Shown: in pieces, positions 39,617 to 50,353 of the stretch | Position numbering within the stretch: the first letter of the stretch is position 1 | Layout: each line of letters begins with the position of its first letter | Origin: Hofstenia miamia | Lineage: Eukaryota > Xenacoelomorpha > Acoela | Length of the DNA: 64,000 nucleotides | Direction of reading: 5' to 3' | Assembly: GCA_004352715.1 (NCBI GenBank) | Contig: SCFE01000001.1 | Coordinates: 7,075,972-7,139,971, forward strand | Position numbers and translations under genes: made by a program | The notes under the pieces: model-generated | What the model saw: only the letters and a program-made list of their open reading frames with translations | Database searches by the model: none | What the model was told of the DNA's origin: nothing

Positions 39617-40693
39617 TTCACAATTGTGTGTGAAGTGAATATTAAATTTGATGGCAGCAAGTCACAGTATCCGATTACATCCTTAGCAGCTCATAGACGG
39701 ACAACTCATTATGATTCTAAGATCCAACGCGCAATAACGTATCTCGTCGTCTTTTTAATTTTGTATTAAAAACAAACAATTCCCTATCCAAATCATCAAC
39801 AATTGTATCAAAACAACAATCATTTCAATGCTTTGAGGAAAATGTTTTATTCGCATTATCACCGTGAACCTACTATTGCGAAGCAAGATCATTTTCAAAT
39901 AACATACTTATCTGGTACAAATGCCAGATCTGCTTCATTGACTTAAATTAATCTCCATGTCACAAGTTCGAAAAGATTAATAAAATCACCTTTTTCATTA
40001 AACTGAGATAAATCAAAAGTAGCTTGATAAATATCCAAGAATACAGATAAACTTATAATAACTCTTCTGCCAACAGAACATATTAATTTGATTAGTTCAC
40101 ATTTTGATTAAATAACTATAGGATCAGGACTTTGGAAGACCAATGTACTTGCGAAGTGTGCTTCTAATAGAAAATGTGGTTAAATAAAGGAATGCATATT
40201 ATTTTCATGTCATTAATTTAATTTTGTAAACTTTGTTTGACTTTCTGGTTATTCTAGTGTTCGGTATTCATAGACATCGTATTATAGTAGATATTTATTT
40301 TGTGAGAAATCAGTTATCAGTAAATTTTAAAAATCCACTTGTAAAATGTCTAACTTTTCATTAAGAAAAAATTTTATAACGTTTAATTTCTTGCTAATAT
40401 TGTTTCTTAGTAATATTATCCAAGTGTTTATATTTTAAGCCATTTTCTGTACTGTGTTTTTTTGATGTTAATTTTTAAAAGAGTGTATTTGATTTCTTTG
40501 TGGCTAAAGTACCAAAATAGAACATTTCTGTTAAAAGTGAAGCTGCAAAGGACTAGTGTATATCCTTTGAAAATATTTTAAAAAACTACAAAGAATTCAC
40601 TATTTTAAAATTAAACATTTATTTTTATTTTTCTAACATAACATGCTAATAAACATCAAACTGTGAATACAAAACTTAAAAAATTTGGTTTAG

Positions 40694-40732
40694 ATTAAAA
40701 GTCGAAGCAAGCGCCGTCAAGTGTTTCGGAAG
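40694..40732 (+). CDS. PX-domain protein, exon 2 (39-nt micro-exon)
   Basis: Acceptor TTTGGTTTAG precedes 40694 and GTAGTG follows 40732. The 39 bases read IKSRSKRRQVFRK in phase 0 on both sides, and the segment is GC-rich compared with the surroundings. Placed between exons 1 and 3 it gives 19 residues between the VYK and VWKR motifs; I recall 18 in human RPS6KC1. It thus fits the beta1-beta2 hairpin of the PX domain. The intron that would follow is only 37 nt. Alternatives are a shifted splice site or a sequencing indel that hides a continuous exon. Confidence 0.55.
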
Positions 40733-40769
40733 GTAGTGTTTGTTTCTCCAGGACTGCTTTATTTTTTAG
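40733..40769 (+). other. Predicted 37-nt intron
   Basis: It begins GTAGTG, contains a pyrimidine-rich run and ends ATTTTTTAG. Its length is not a multiple of three, so reading through it breaks the frame of the VWKRFSD motif. It is far shorter than every other intron here. Confidence 0.45.
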
Positions 40770-40887
40770 ATTTTCGTATGGAAGCGTTTCAGTGATCTCA
40801 AACGTCTTTATGATGAACTCCTATTTCGTCATAAACAGTATGGATATCCTGGAATTTTCCCTCCGTTTTGCAAGCCATCGCTTTTCG
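40770..40887 (+). CDS. PX-domain protein, exon 3 (phosphoinositide-binding core)
   Basis: The acceptor is ATTTTTTAG before 40770 and the donor is GTATTG at 40888. It reads IFVWKRFSDLKRLYDELL and so on to FPPFCKPSLF in phase 0. This is the PX signature: the R-F-S-D motif, whose arginine contacts the 3-phosphate of PtdIns3P, a following helix, and the FPP motif of the membrane-insertion loop. The final G joins GA at exon 4 to make a glycine codon. Match to the RPS6KC1/SNX15 family is strong. The exon had been hidden because its frame lacks a suitable ATG. Confidence 0.88.
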
Positions 40888-43800
40888 GTATTGATTCTTA
40901 CAAACCTATACTATATATTTACGCTGTCGGAAACTAGTTTCACTTACTCCTTACTAATTTTGAGTTTAGCCTTGTAATTAAGAAATTCGGTTGCCCCAGT
41001 TTTATGTGTAACAACTCCTGCTCGATTTTTATTTTTAATAACCTTGGTAATTAGAAAGGGAAAGTATTTTTATACGCAGCTGTTTTTAATAATTTTTTGC
41101 ACATGTTCCCAGTGCTCGAGAAAAATAGCTGCTATTAAAATGATTTGTATTTACAAATTTCTCAATAATGAAATGTCTGCAATAGATTGTTTCTTTAAAT
41201 CAAAAGAATAGCTGTACATTAAAATACATACGAAGGGATACATTAAATTGACCAGAGTTCAGTCACGCTCCAACTATATAAAATCCGGCTTATGAGACCC
41301 CTCCCCTTAACAATTTGAGGCTCGGTGGTCCCACCTAAGCAAATCCGTTTTTTAAGACTGCTATAATTCACAGTTTATTTGTATTTGCAATAGATACTCG
41401 TATGATAATGGCATGTCAATATGTTTATAAAGTTTCAGCAAAATACCAATTGCTCCTAAAGGTTTTTGTCTTTTCTATTTAAGCATGATATTCCTGTTTG
41501 ATCAATCTGATCACCGATTTAAAAATAAATACAATTAAACGAATCATGTGTTTGTCAACCAATGTGTGTGAACAATTGATCTTAGTTTCTTGCAATTATT
41601 TTTTTGGCAATAATTAATAGGCCTCGTACGGACTGTAGGTACATATATATGTCACCCTAGTGTAGCGTTACAGATGCATTTTAAAATTTAATTTTAGCAA
41701 TAGGGTGTTTCTTACCATCTCCTTAATGAAGATCATACGTTTTTGCTACTAAGGCAGCTTAAGTTTCCTTATAGGCCTCAAGGGGTTAAATAAGGAAGCA
41801 AATACTAGGACTTTGCTTGTCCTCGTCATATAACAAACCCTTGTATAAAACATACGTACTTGAAAATGAAATAATCTATTGGTATTCGTTTCTTCGAAAG
41901 AACAATTTTTTTTGCGGGTAACTAAAGTTACATTAAAAGATTAACAACTAATTATGATAGCATTGTGAATGAACTGGAACTACCTTCAAACGCCTAATAA
42001 AAATATATTCTTAAAATAATATAAAAAACTTTTTGACACATTTTAATTTAATTTAAATTAATTTATTATGTTATGATTTTCTTCCTCGGCTTATAAGACC
42101 CCTTTCAGGTATGGGGCTAAATTTTGGTTGTGAAGAATGGGTCTTATACGCTGGCCTTAACAGTATTTTCGAGGCGCGGCATTAGAAAAGAGACGCACGG
42201 GGGTTAATGCCCCTTTTTGGGAAAAGGTCTTTTCTATACAATTCAAATATTTTTTATTTTAATTGAGCGAAGCATAAAATCTTCAAATTTAAGGTTTAGA
42301 GTGTTACATTTTGCAATATAATTATTTTTTCGATTTATTTTTGTTTAATTTACTATTATATTTATAAATTTTCTCAACACAAAATAGCAAGGTGCCCCCT
42401 GTTTTAAACATTCTAATTACTATATGCAAGTGGCGGCGGAAACAAATTTGGTTAGGGGTCAAGTTTCCTCTGCTCCCCCTTCAGCCACCACTTTTATGCA
42501 CTTTACGTAGCATTTAAGTTACTTGGGAAGTATTTTTCCACGATAAATTGATTCTTGGAAATGCAGAAATTACTGGGATTATTGTTACTTCAATTCGACA
42601 AGTGGGCCTGGGTAAGCTGTGGTGATTTCATTTTTTAGCAAATGTCCCTTTCCCATTAGTAACAACGCCGATGTATTTATAAAAGCTTTTCAAATGCTAT
42701 TTAAATATTTGATCATGGGTGTATGAGCGGCGTTATACCTTTTGACAATTGCTTTGTCAACATTGGTGTTGCATTGTTGGAGTTTCGACCGGAAGCGCCT
42801 GCAATTATTGCTCTTATAATTTATTGAATCCTGAGGTGTTATTTTGCTAAGCAATGAGAATTTATTTCATCCTTATCGCCAAGCACTGTGCACGTAAACT
42901 CGTAGGAGTTATTAATCATTTTAAAATAATGTTTGCTTAAAAATCTTGCATATCTTCTGTTTTTTTTAGTGTTCGTTGTAAGAATATGCAGTGTTGTCCA
43001 TATGAATTTTATTCCCATGGGAAAAATGTCTCATGGACAAGCATGTGACTTTTGCAATGAAAGAAGTTACTGAGAATGTTGTTTTCACGAAGGAAAATAC
43101 TACAAGTTATATAGAATAGTGATATTAATTGTTTCTGAGATTCTTAGGACTCAATTCTATAGAGACACATTCAAATGATTTTACTCTAATCGTAGAAAAG
43201 AACTTACTCAGGTGTAATTTCTATAGCTTCATTTTTAAGAGGTTTGAGTTATATAAAGGTACCGGATTTTGGTTTTAACAATCACTCAAGTATTCCTTAA
43301 TGTTCTAGAAATTCCCAAAAATATACTTTTTTAGTTAAAGCATTTACTAAACAAGCAAATATGGCAGCTTGAGGTACAATTAAAAAACCTCTGTGTAAGA
43401 ACTGCCATATTTGTTTATTAATTTCTAAAAGCGATATTTCACATGTTGAAAATCTGCGATAGTATTTGTACATTCATTATATAGTGCTTTCATATTTACA
43501 GCACTATGAAAATTTTTCATAAAACGCTCCAAATATGCGTTAATAACTTTTGATCAGGGCGCATACTATATATTTGTGTTGAACGATTATATACTCAGGA
43601 GAGTATGATCTTAAGTCCTGCTATTATTTATTGTATGCGCACTCATCTTAGAAAAGAGCTATTCTTGGAATCACATTCCAAAGTAATCTACATTTTGACA
43701 CTCATATTAAAGAATTTGTGTAATTAGTATATTCTAATTTCTTCTAATCAATGTGTATAAATCTGATCATTCTTTAGTAGAAAATCATTATGATTTACTT

Positions 43801-45216
43801 TTGTTTTTCTAAAATTGTACGTGGTCTGGTTCTGGTAGCATATAACTGATTTTAAAATATTAGTACTAATACAACCATTCCTTGATAAAGATATTGATAC
43901 AAGCATTGTTTGCGCAAATACAATATACAGAATGGTCCACAAGAAATTGAAATCTTTCTTTTTGTAACTCAAGATCATCAGTCAACTTTAATGGCTTACA
44001 GGACAAATGGATCAAGGATTCAATTTGATGAGATTTAAATCAGTTCATACTTATTGAGTAAAATTTTACTATTCACACTTAGAACTTTAGAATATGTTTT
44101 TCTTTACACTTTATAAAAATGCCAAAAAAACCTTGTTTGCAGTCTTAATTATTAATGTAGTGCATGTATTGAAATGATTTATTTCTAAGAAATTGAATAA
44201 TGAATTAAAATGTTTACAGCAAAGTTGTAGTCGCCGACAAACTTCCAACGTTTGTTGCGAGCCCATTAAATTCCGAAAAATTGAGCACAAATATAGAACC
44301 AATTTGGATCTAAAAATTTTGGTGTAAACAAAGTTGGAATTGAATAGTTACAAATGTTGTTTTAAATCTACTTAAAATTCCATACAAGTTAGATTCGAAA
44401 AAACAAGAGTTGTAACTTCTTTTTATCTGAAATTCTTTTCCTTTCAGACATATAGAATTTAGCGTATGTACTTTGCATATATCCTATTTCGTAGCATAAA
44501 TAATCTGTATTTGACTTTTTAATAAAATATTTGTTATTAAAAGAGTTCCTCTGGCACTATTACAAAGTCAGCTTACAACAAAAACTTAATCTCTAGTGAA
44601 TCACTTGCCATCATTAACTCAGTGATGTTCAGGATCAGAGATCAATTTATTAGATTTTCTAAATATTATTCCATTATCTGAATGCAAATTTGTTTATTAC
44701 ATAAATCTGTCAAGATATCTATTTAACTAATTGTAAATTTATCCCTATGGGCCAATCAAATTGCTCGTTTCAGCCAACTCCCAATCGAAACTGGAAATAT
44801 TGTTTGTGTGATTCGGTAAGACGATCGTTAAGTAGGAGTCACAATTTGAAGTTTATAAAATCTCTTCTGCTGCCTGTACACTTATTTAAATTTACAGCTT
44901 TTCGCTAAAGGTGAAATTTATTGGGAATTTGCAGACCGTGTCGCTAACTTTAAACCCCGGTGATAAGAGATTAATCAATTTTCACAACACGCTTCTTTTA
45001 TCTTTTAGTTTATTAAAAACAACGTACCGTTGCCAATATAAGAACTAGTTTGATAAGCGCGTTTATTTTATTCTAACCCTAATTTTCATTTGGAAGCAAT
45101 TTGTAAATAATCTCTTGCTTTGAAAGAATTTCCTGTTTATCATACTTTGAATTCCTTCAAAAAACGAATGTCATTATGTTGGTTAACTATTTTCAAATAT
45201 TGTCTAAGCTGCGATC

Positions 45217-45235
45217 ATATATATATATATATATA
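45217..45235. repeat. AT microsatellite left of gap
   Basis: An AT run entering the second gap. Confidence 0.9.
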
Positions 45236-45387
45236 NNNNNNNNNNNNNNNNNNNNNNNNNNNNNNNNNNNNNNNNNNNNNNNNNNNNNNNNNNNNNNNNN
45301 NNNNNNNNNNNNNNNNNNNNNNNNNNNNNNNNNNNNNNNNNNNNNNNNNNNNNNNNNNNNNNNNNNNNNNNNNNNNNNNNNNNNNNN
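45236..45387. other. Assembly gap (152 N)
   Basis: A run of 152 undetermined bases bounded on both sides by AT dinucleotide repeat, so it is most likely an unassembled microsatellite. Confidence 0.98.

Positions 45388-45418
<31 letters not shown>
45388..45418. repeat. AT microsatellite right of gap
   Basis: The AT run leaving the gap, followed by the near-palindrome TCACATGTGTACATGTGA. Confidence 0.9.
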
Positions 45419-45421
<3 letters not shown>

Positions 45422-47599
45422 ATGTGTACATGTGATTTCTTTCGAAACATGATGTTTGAATGAGGTCAATAGTGATGGGGAGGAAATAACAATTATCATA
45501 TTTATCATATTAGTTGGTGTGCGAAATCTAGATCCCGAGATCTAATTTCATCGTTTGAAATGCTGAACCAATATGTTATATTACCTGAATTTTTGTGGGC
45601 AGCTGATAAAACTAAAAATAGCAATCTGTAAAATGCAGACATTCTGAGAAGTGGATCAACAAAATGACGTATTGACTCAATCCTATAAATTTAAATTTCA
45701 TTGTTTTAAATATAGTATTGACTGTTTATATAATACTGTTGTGTTGTTCGTAATATATGCAATCCTAAGCTGCTGACCGATCTTCCCGATATTCCTTTTG
45801 TAGTTTATTGACCTCCAACACATTCTATCGAATCACACAATATACTTTCTGAAAACTACATTCATAAAATCTCTCCGACTCTCCTCAAGCTTTGTGCATG
45901 CAAATGTATTACAATCTTTTTTAGGATTCGCAGCTGGTGTGTTAAATAACCACATTCTCCTACATATTAAGGCAGGCTCTTCAAAAAGTTATTTCCATAA
46001 AAGATGACATGCCAACTTATAAAAAAATCAGTTTGCTTCTTTATATTAAATAAATCGAAAAATAAATATAGTATAAGAACTATGAATTCTATTATAAAAA
46101 TCAAATGTAACTGCACTACTATTGTTTTATATTGACGATGAGTGGAGAAAGCCGAAACATGCCTATATATAAAATATTTCTTGTTATATTATAATATATG
46201 TATATGTATATATGAATGCATTTAATCGTGGGCGTTTCTCAAGACTTCCAATATATTAACCGATGCCTGAATATTATTTAATTAGAATTAACTATTTCTA
46301 TTCAATCGGAATGAAGTAGTGGACGTGTTTCTAAAAATTGGTTGTAGAAATGATAGGGTTGGATGTGGAGGCATTCTTTCAGTGTCTTTGCTATATTTAC
46401 ATAAAATGCGCAGCGATGATCTAAAATCAACATCATTTATAAAGCAAACATTAAAAGTAACTTGAGCTAGATATGATTGATACGTCCGCTGATAAAAAAT
46501 CGTAAAAAATCAACTCACTCTGTTTACTCTTTCTTATATGCGATAAACCATTTTGCCTAATCTGTTCAAACTCACATTTAATTTCTCTCGTTTAATTTCA
46601 AAATCTTGCTTCAATTCATTTTATTCTAGAGTGTATATTGACGTCAATGAATCGCCAGGCACTGAGCATATCAAGGGCTTTCACTTAATCCTTCATTTTC
46701 AATGCATAGTCCTCCTCTTTCTCATTTTCAACTTTTAATGTTATTTTTTCTATTGTAATCACACTACACTCCTTCACTTCTACTTAGTTTACTTCAAAAA
46801 TATTTTCTAATTTATTAATTGTTCATTATTTTAGTTGATATTTGAATAGTTATTTCGACGCAGCCTTAATTTTAGTAATACATTGAAGTTTTAGTAAGAT
46901 GCAAGGCTTACATTTCGATATTTCGCTAAAATATTGTAGCTTGGGAACAAGGACGAAATCAAGTAGGGCCCGGTTGGATCACAGTCTCCTCATCGAACAA
47001 TTACAATCCACACTATATCATTCTCAAACTATTAAAACAGCATTATTTTCTGAGTTATTTACATATAAATTGGTGAGTAGAAAACAGGGACGTAACCAAG
47101 GGACAATTTCAGCCCAACCTTGATCCCGCTCATGCGGTTTATTAATGTACAATTTCAGTAAAATGACTGATTTCCGAATTATTTGCCCAATACACAAAAC
47201 CGAATTCTATAAAAAGTTTTTAATGGTCTATAAATGTATATTTGTATATGCCCTTCTCAAATATTAATGGAAAAATATGTATTAGCAAGTGATTTGCACT
47301 TCTCGTTATTGATAGACTTATAAAGAACAGCCCAAGCTACATCTTTCCCTGGAATCTATATTTGAAATTCGTCAACACGCTTTTAAAATTACACAGATCA
47401 ACACACATTTAGTACCTGAGATAGTTTTAGGTATTTTTGGATATTGTGAACGATCTGATTTCAAAAAAAAACTTAGTTTTTACCTATTATGTCAGGATTT
47501 AGAGATATTCACATGTGGGCATAAAAAAGGAGTATACATATAATTTCAATTCATGAAACATTCTTCAAAGAGGGATTAATAAAGTAATTAGGGATTAAA

Positions 47600-48270
47600 A
47601 ATGTTTTCCAGACTTGATTGACTGCTTGTACTGCTTGCCGCTTCCCTATGGAGGACCCAGCAATAATGCGGTATCATTTTTGGGCCATAATGGCACATGA
47701 TACTGCTTTTCCATAAGAGACATTTTGATGGAAGCATTCTTCCTCTTCGCAGATACATTTCCCTAATTTTCCGGGAAAATCCAATTGAAAGTGCAGGAAA
47801 TGTATTTTTAAAAACATTCTACATCCTAGGTTCTTATAAGAGTTCAGCATCTGTCCCACGTGGGGTTTACGACATTCTTAAATCCAGTCCAGTCAGTTGT
47901 TTCTTCTGTCAGCCAGGGTAAAATTTGTTCGTGATTCAAAAGAGCTCTTATCTGTGACCCAATGAATACACCTGCTTTAATTTTTGTTTTGTTTCGAATA
48001 GTTTCACTTTTTTAAGGAGATATTTGAATCCTTCCCTATTCTGGATCTTTTCTCCTACAAAATTTTATTAAACCAAGTTTAATATGCATTGCTAGTGGCA
48101 GAATTTTTTGCAGCTCAACAAGTGCTTCATATCTGAAGTTGTGTTTTCCTGGCACATGGCCAGTTTGCGTTTTCCAATCTTTAACCCGATGGTTCTTGTC
48201 ATCTGAGCTATTTCAAAAAAGTCTGTTTGAAACAGTTGTAACAATGCAACCACTTTCAGATCCCCGGAAG
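47600..48270 (-). pseudogene. Decayed mobile multi-copy gene of unnamed family
   Basis: Minus-strand fragments occur in order from 48268 to about 47650. They are GDLKVVALLQLFQ, then GEKIQNREGFKYLLKKVKLF, then NSYKNLGCRMFLKIHFLHFQ followed by LDFPGKL and FHQNVSYGK. They follow the order of a multi-copy protein family that I remember from arthropod and cnidarian genomes, with GDLK, EGFKYL, LGCRMSLK-HFLHSHLDFF and RFHQDI blocks. That recall is from memory and unverified. Stops and frameshifts are frequent, so the copy is dead. Termini were not identified. Confidence 0.7.
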
Positions 48271-48598
48271 TCGCCAATTTATACTGTATTAGTTTATATT
48301 TGCTAATGTTTATTTCAACGAAGTTTCTTTCATCCCAGCAACATTTGCTACTGGGACTGATTCCCTTGTGTTTCCAAGAACTCTTATTTTTTGTTCATAT
48401 AATACATATTTGGTGTCTTTTAATCCCATATTTTCAGCTAGACTTAAAAAATTTAGTATGTAAATGTTTATATTTACTTAAAGACATATTTAATTTAAAT
48501 GGGTTTTAGGCAAATCGTGTTTAATTTTGTAAATCGCTAATGTTTGCTAAAATGTCAAAATATTTCATTGTAATCCGAAAATTGATTTTCTGTTTTAG

Positions 48599-48714
48599 GA
48601 AGATTCGATGAGCGGGTCATTGAACAACGACGCGTCTGCATACAGAATATGTTCGACTTTGTCCTAACGCTGATAGAACTATCTCAGTGTAGTCTCATCG
48701 CGGCGTTGTTTAAA
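48599..48714 (+). CDS. PX-domain protein, exon 4 (C-terminal PX helices)
   Basis: The acceptor is CTGTTTTAG before 48599 and the donor is GTTTGT at 48715. Starting in phase 1 it reads GRFDERVIEQRRVCIQNMFD and onward to AALFK, ending in phase 0. The block G-R-F-[DE]-x-x-V-I-E-x-R-R is the signature that separates RPS6KC1 and SNX15 from other PX proteins, and the helix after it closes the PX fold. The donor is weak; reading through would add about 14 residues and a stop just after the PX domain. Confidence 0.88.
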
Positions 48715-50316
48715 GTTTGTCTTTTTCTATTTATTATTAATCAAACACCTGCTGTTTAAAACAACACATGTTGACAGCTAAATTATGAAAAATATTAATG
48801 AATTCCCATCGTATAATTTCCTTAAAAATTTATAAAGTTTTCTGGATAAAGTTTTTGTTTCTTCTGAGTTGGATATTTTGAAATATTGATTTCAATACTC
48901 TATATTATTTTAACTTCCATTTTTCCCACAGTTCTAACATAATTGAAAATGCTAATTGCCACTAATCGTTGCTAATTACTGGTAAATAGAAATATTATGT
49001 ATCACTAGAATTCAAATTTTTATTTGTATATGAAACTTTTTCATTCTTGGTTTATTTATGGTTTTTAAGGAAATCAACTTTTACTTGCACTATTGCAAAG
49101 TACATATAAAAAATATAATTGAGTTTTTTAAACTTTTTTCATAATTTAAGCTTTTTAAATATTTTTATTTAACGTTTTTTATGTCTGCAATTTCGTCAAA
49201 CAATTGTCTAAAAAACATATTCATAGTTGTTTTGTGGATACATAATTTTTGAGGATATAGTATGCTCCGCCTTTATCTTTATGCTCATGTCGCATAGAAA
49301 TAGTGATTTCCCACCCATCATATATTTTAACACCCACGCATATAGCCTTGGTCTAACTTTGGAATTTGTTGCTGTCTTTCCTTTCGTTCTGTACACATTA
49401 ATGGTGTTATGTAAAAGTTAATTTAATTTCTAATTAACTCTCTAATTTGTTAATGTGGCAAAGTTCATTGCTTTTTTATATTTTTAATAATTATATGTTT
49501 GATTAGAACTATGCAGATGTGAAAAGTCTGTTCGACATCAAAGCGTTCCACCACCAATACATTGTTATATAAAAAGTCTGTGAAATTTTTTATTAGATTC
49601 AACACATGTCGCAATTCAATATTTATTTTACGCCGTTTATTTTTATTGCAAATTTACAGTTATTTTTAATAAAAAATATTTTATTCAAAATATTATTGAA
49701 AGGCTAAGTGTGTGTGTGTCCAGTCTACAATGAACTCCACGTTTACTGATGTTAGTGAAACCTCTCCCAAATATTTAAATTTTCAACTTCATTTATATAA
49801 CAGTTTCTAATTATTTCTTATTATTTATAGAACGATCCCGATAATCGATTAATCATGTAATTAAACTAATAGATTTATCAATTATTTACATCATAAAACA
49901 AAGTTATTTAAAATACAAACTCTTTCTAATGCAGAAAAATTAGTTTGTCCGATTAGATGTCCAATGATGTCACTAGCTATCGAAAGCACTCCCTGGCTAA
50001 ACGCTTCTGTAGAAATTGCGGTTTCGTTAAATATTTTTTATAGTAACTTCTTTGCAACAACAATATTTTGTCATATCTTCCATTTAGATGACCCATATGT
50101 TTTACAATTTTGAGTTCAGAACTGTTTTTCTCGTGCTTAAATAGCTCTAATATTTTTCCCAGATTTTTAACATTAATTGACTCATTTTCAAGGATGTTTT
50201 TTGAAGTTCCTTGAGAATGTAAATAGCACTAGCACAATGCGTTGGAGAAATCAGCTATTCTGCGTAGATCTACACTCCCAGAGCAGGGTGGGGTTTTCAA
50301 CAATACCTTATGAATT

Positions 50317-50353
50317 GTTAACGTTAAGAACGTTGTTAACGTTAAAAACGTTA
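50317..50353. repeat. Two-copy GTTAACGTTAA repeat
   Basis: Two adjacent 18-base copies beginning GTTAACGTTAA and ending AACGTT, each partly palindromic. Confidence 0.7.

Larger units (their letters stand above)
35206..40693 (+). other. Intron 1 of PX gene
   Basis: About 5.5 kb. It contains a decayed mariner (36733-37235, minus strand) and a 990-bp hAT (38627-39616). The rest is AT-rich without a recognisable exon. Confidence 0.6.
40888..48598 (+). other. Intron 3 of PX gene
   Basis: About 7.7 kb. It contains repeated terminal-like sequences (41285, 42087, 42139), a hairpin at 43350-43415, an AT array broken by the second assembly gap, and a decayed minus-strand mobile gene at about 47600-48270. 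No other exon was recognised, and the exon 3-4 junction agrees in phase without one. Confidence 0.65.
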
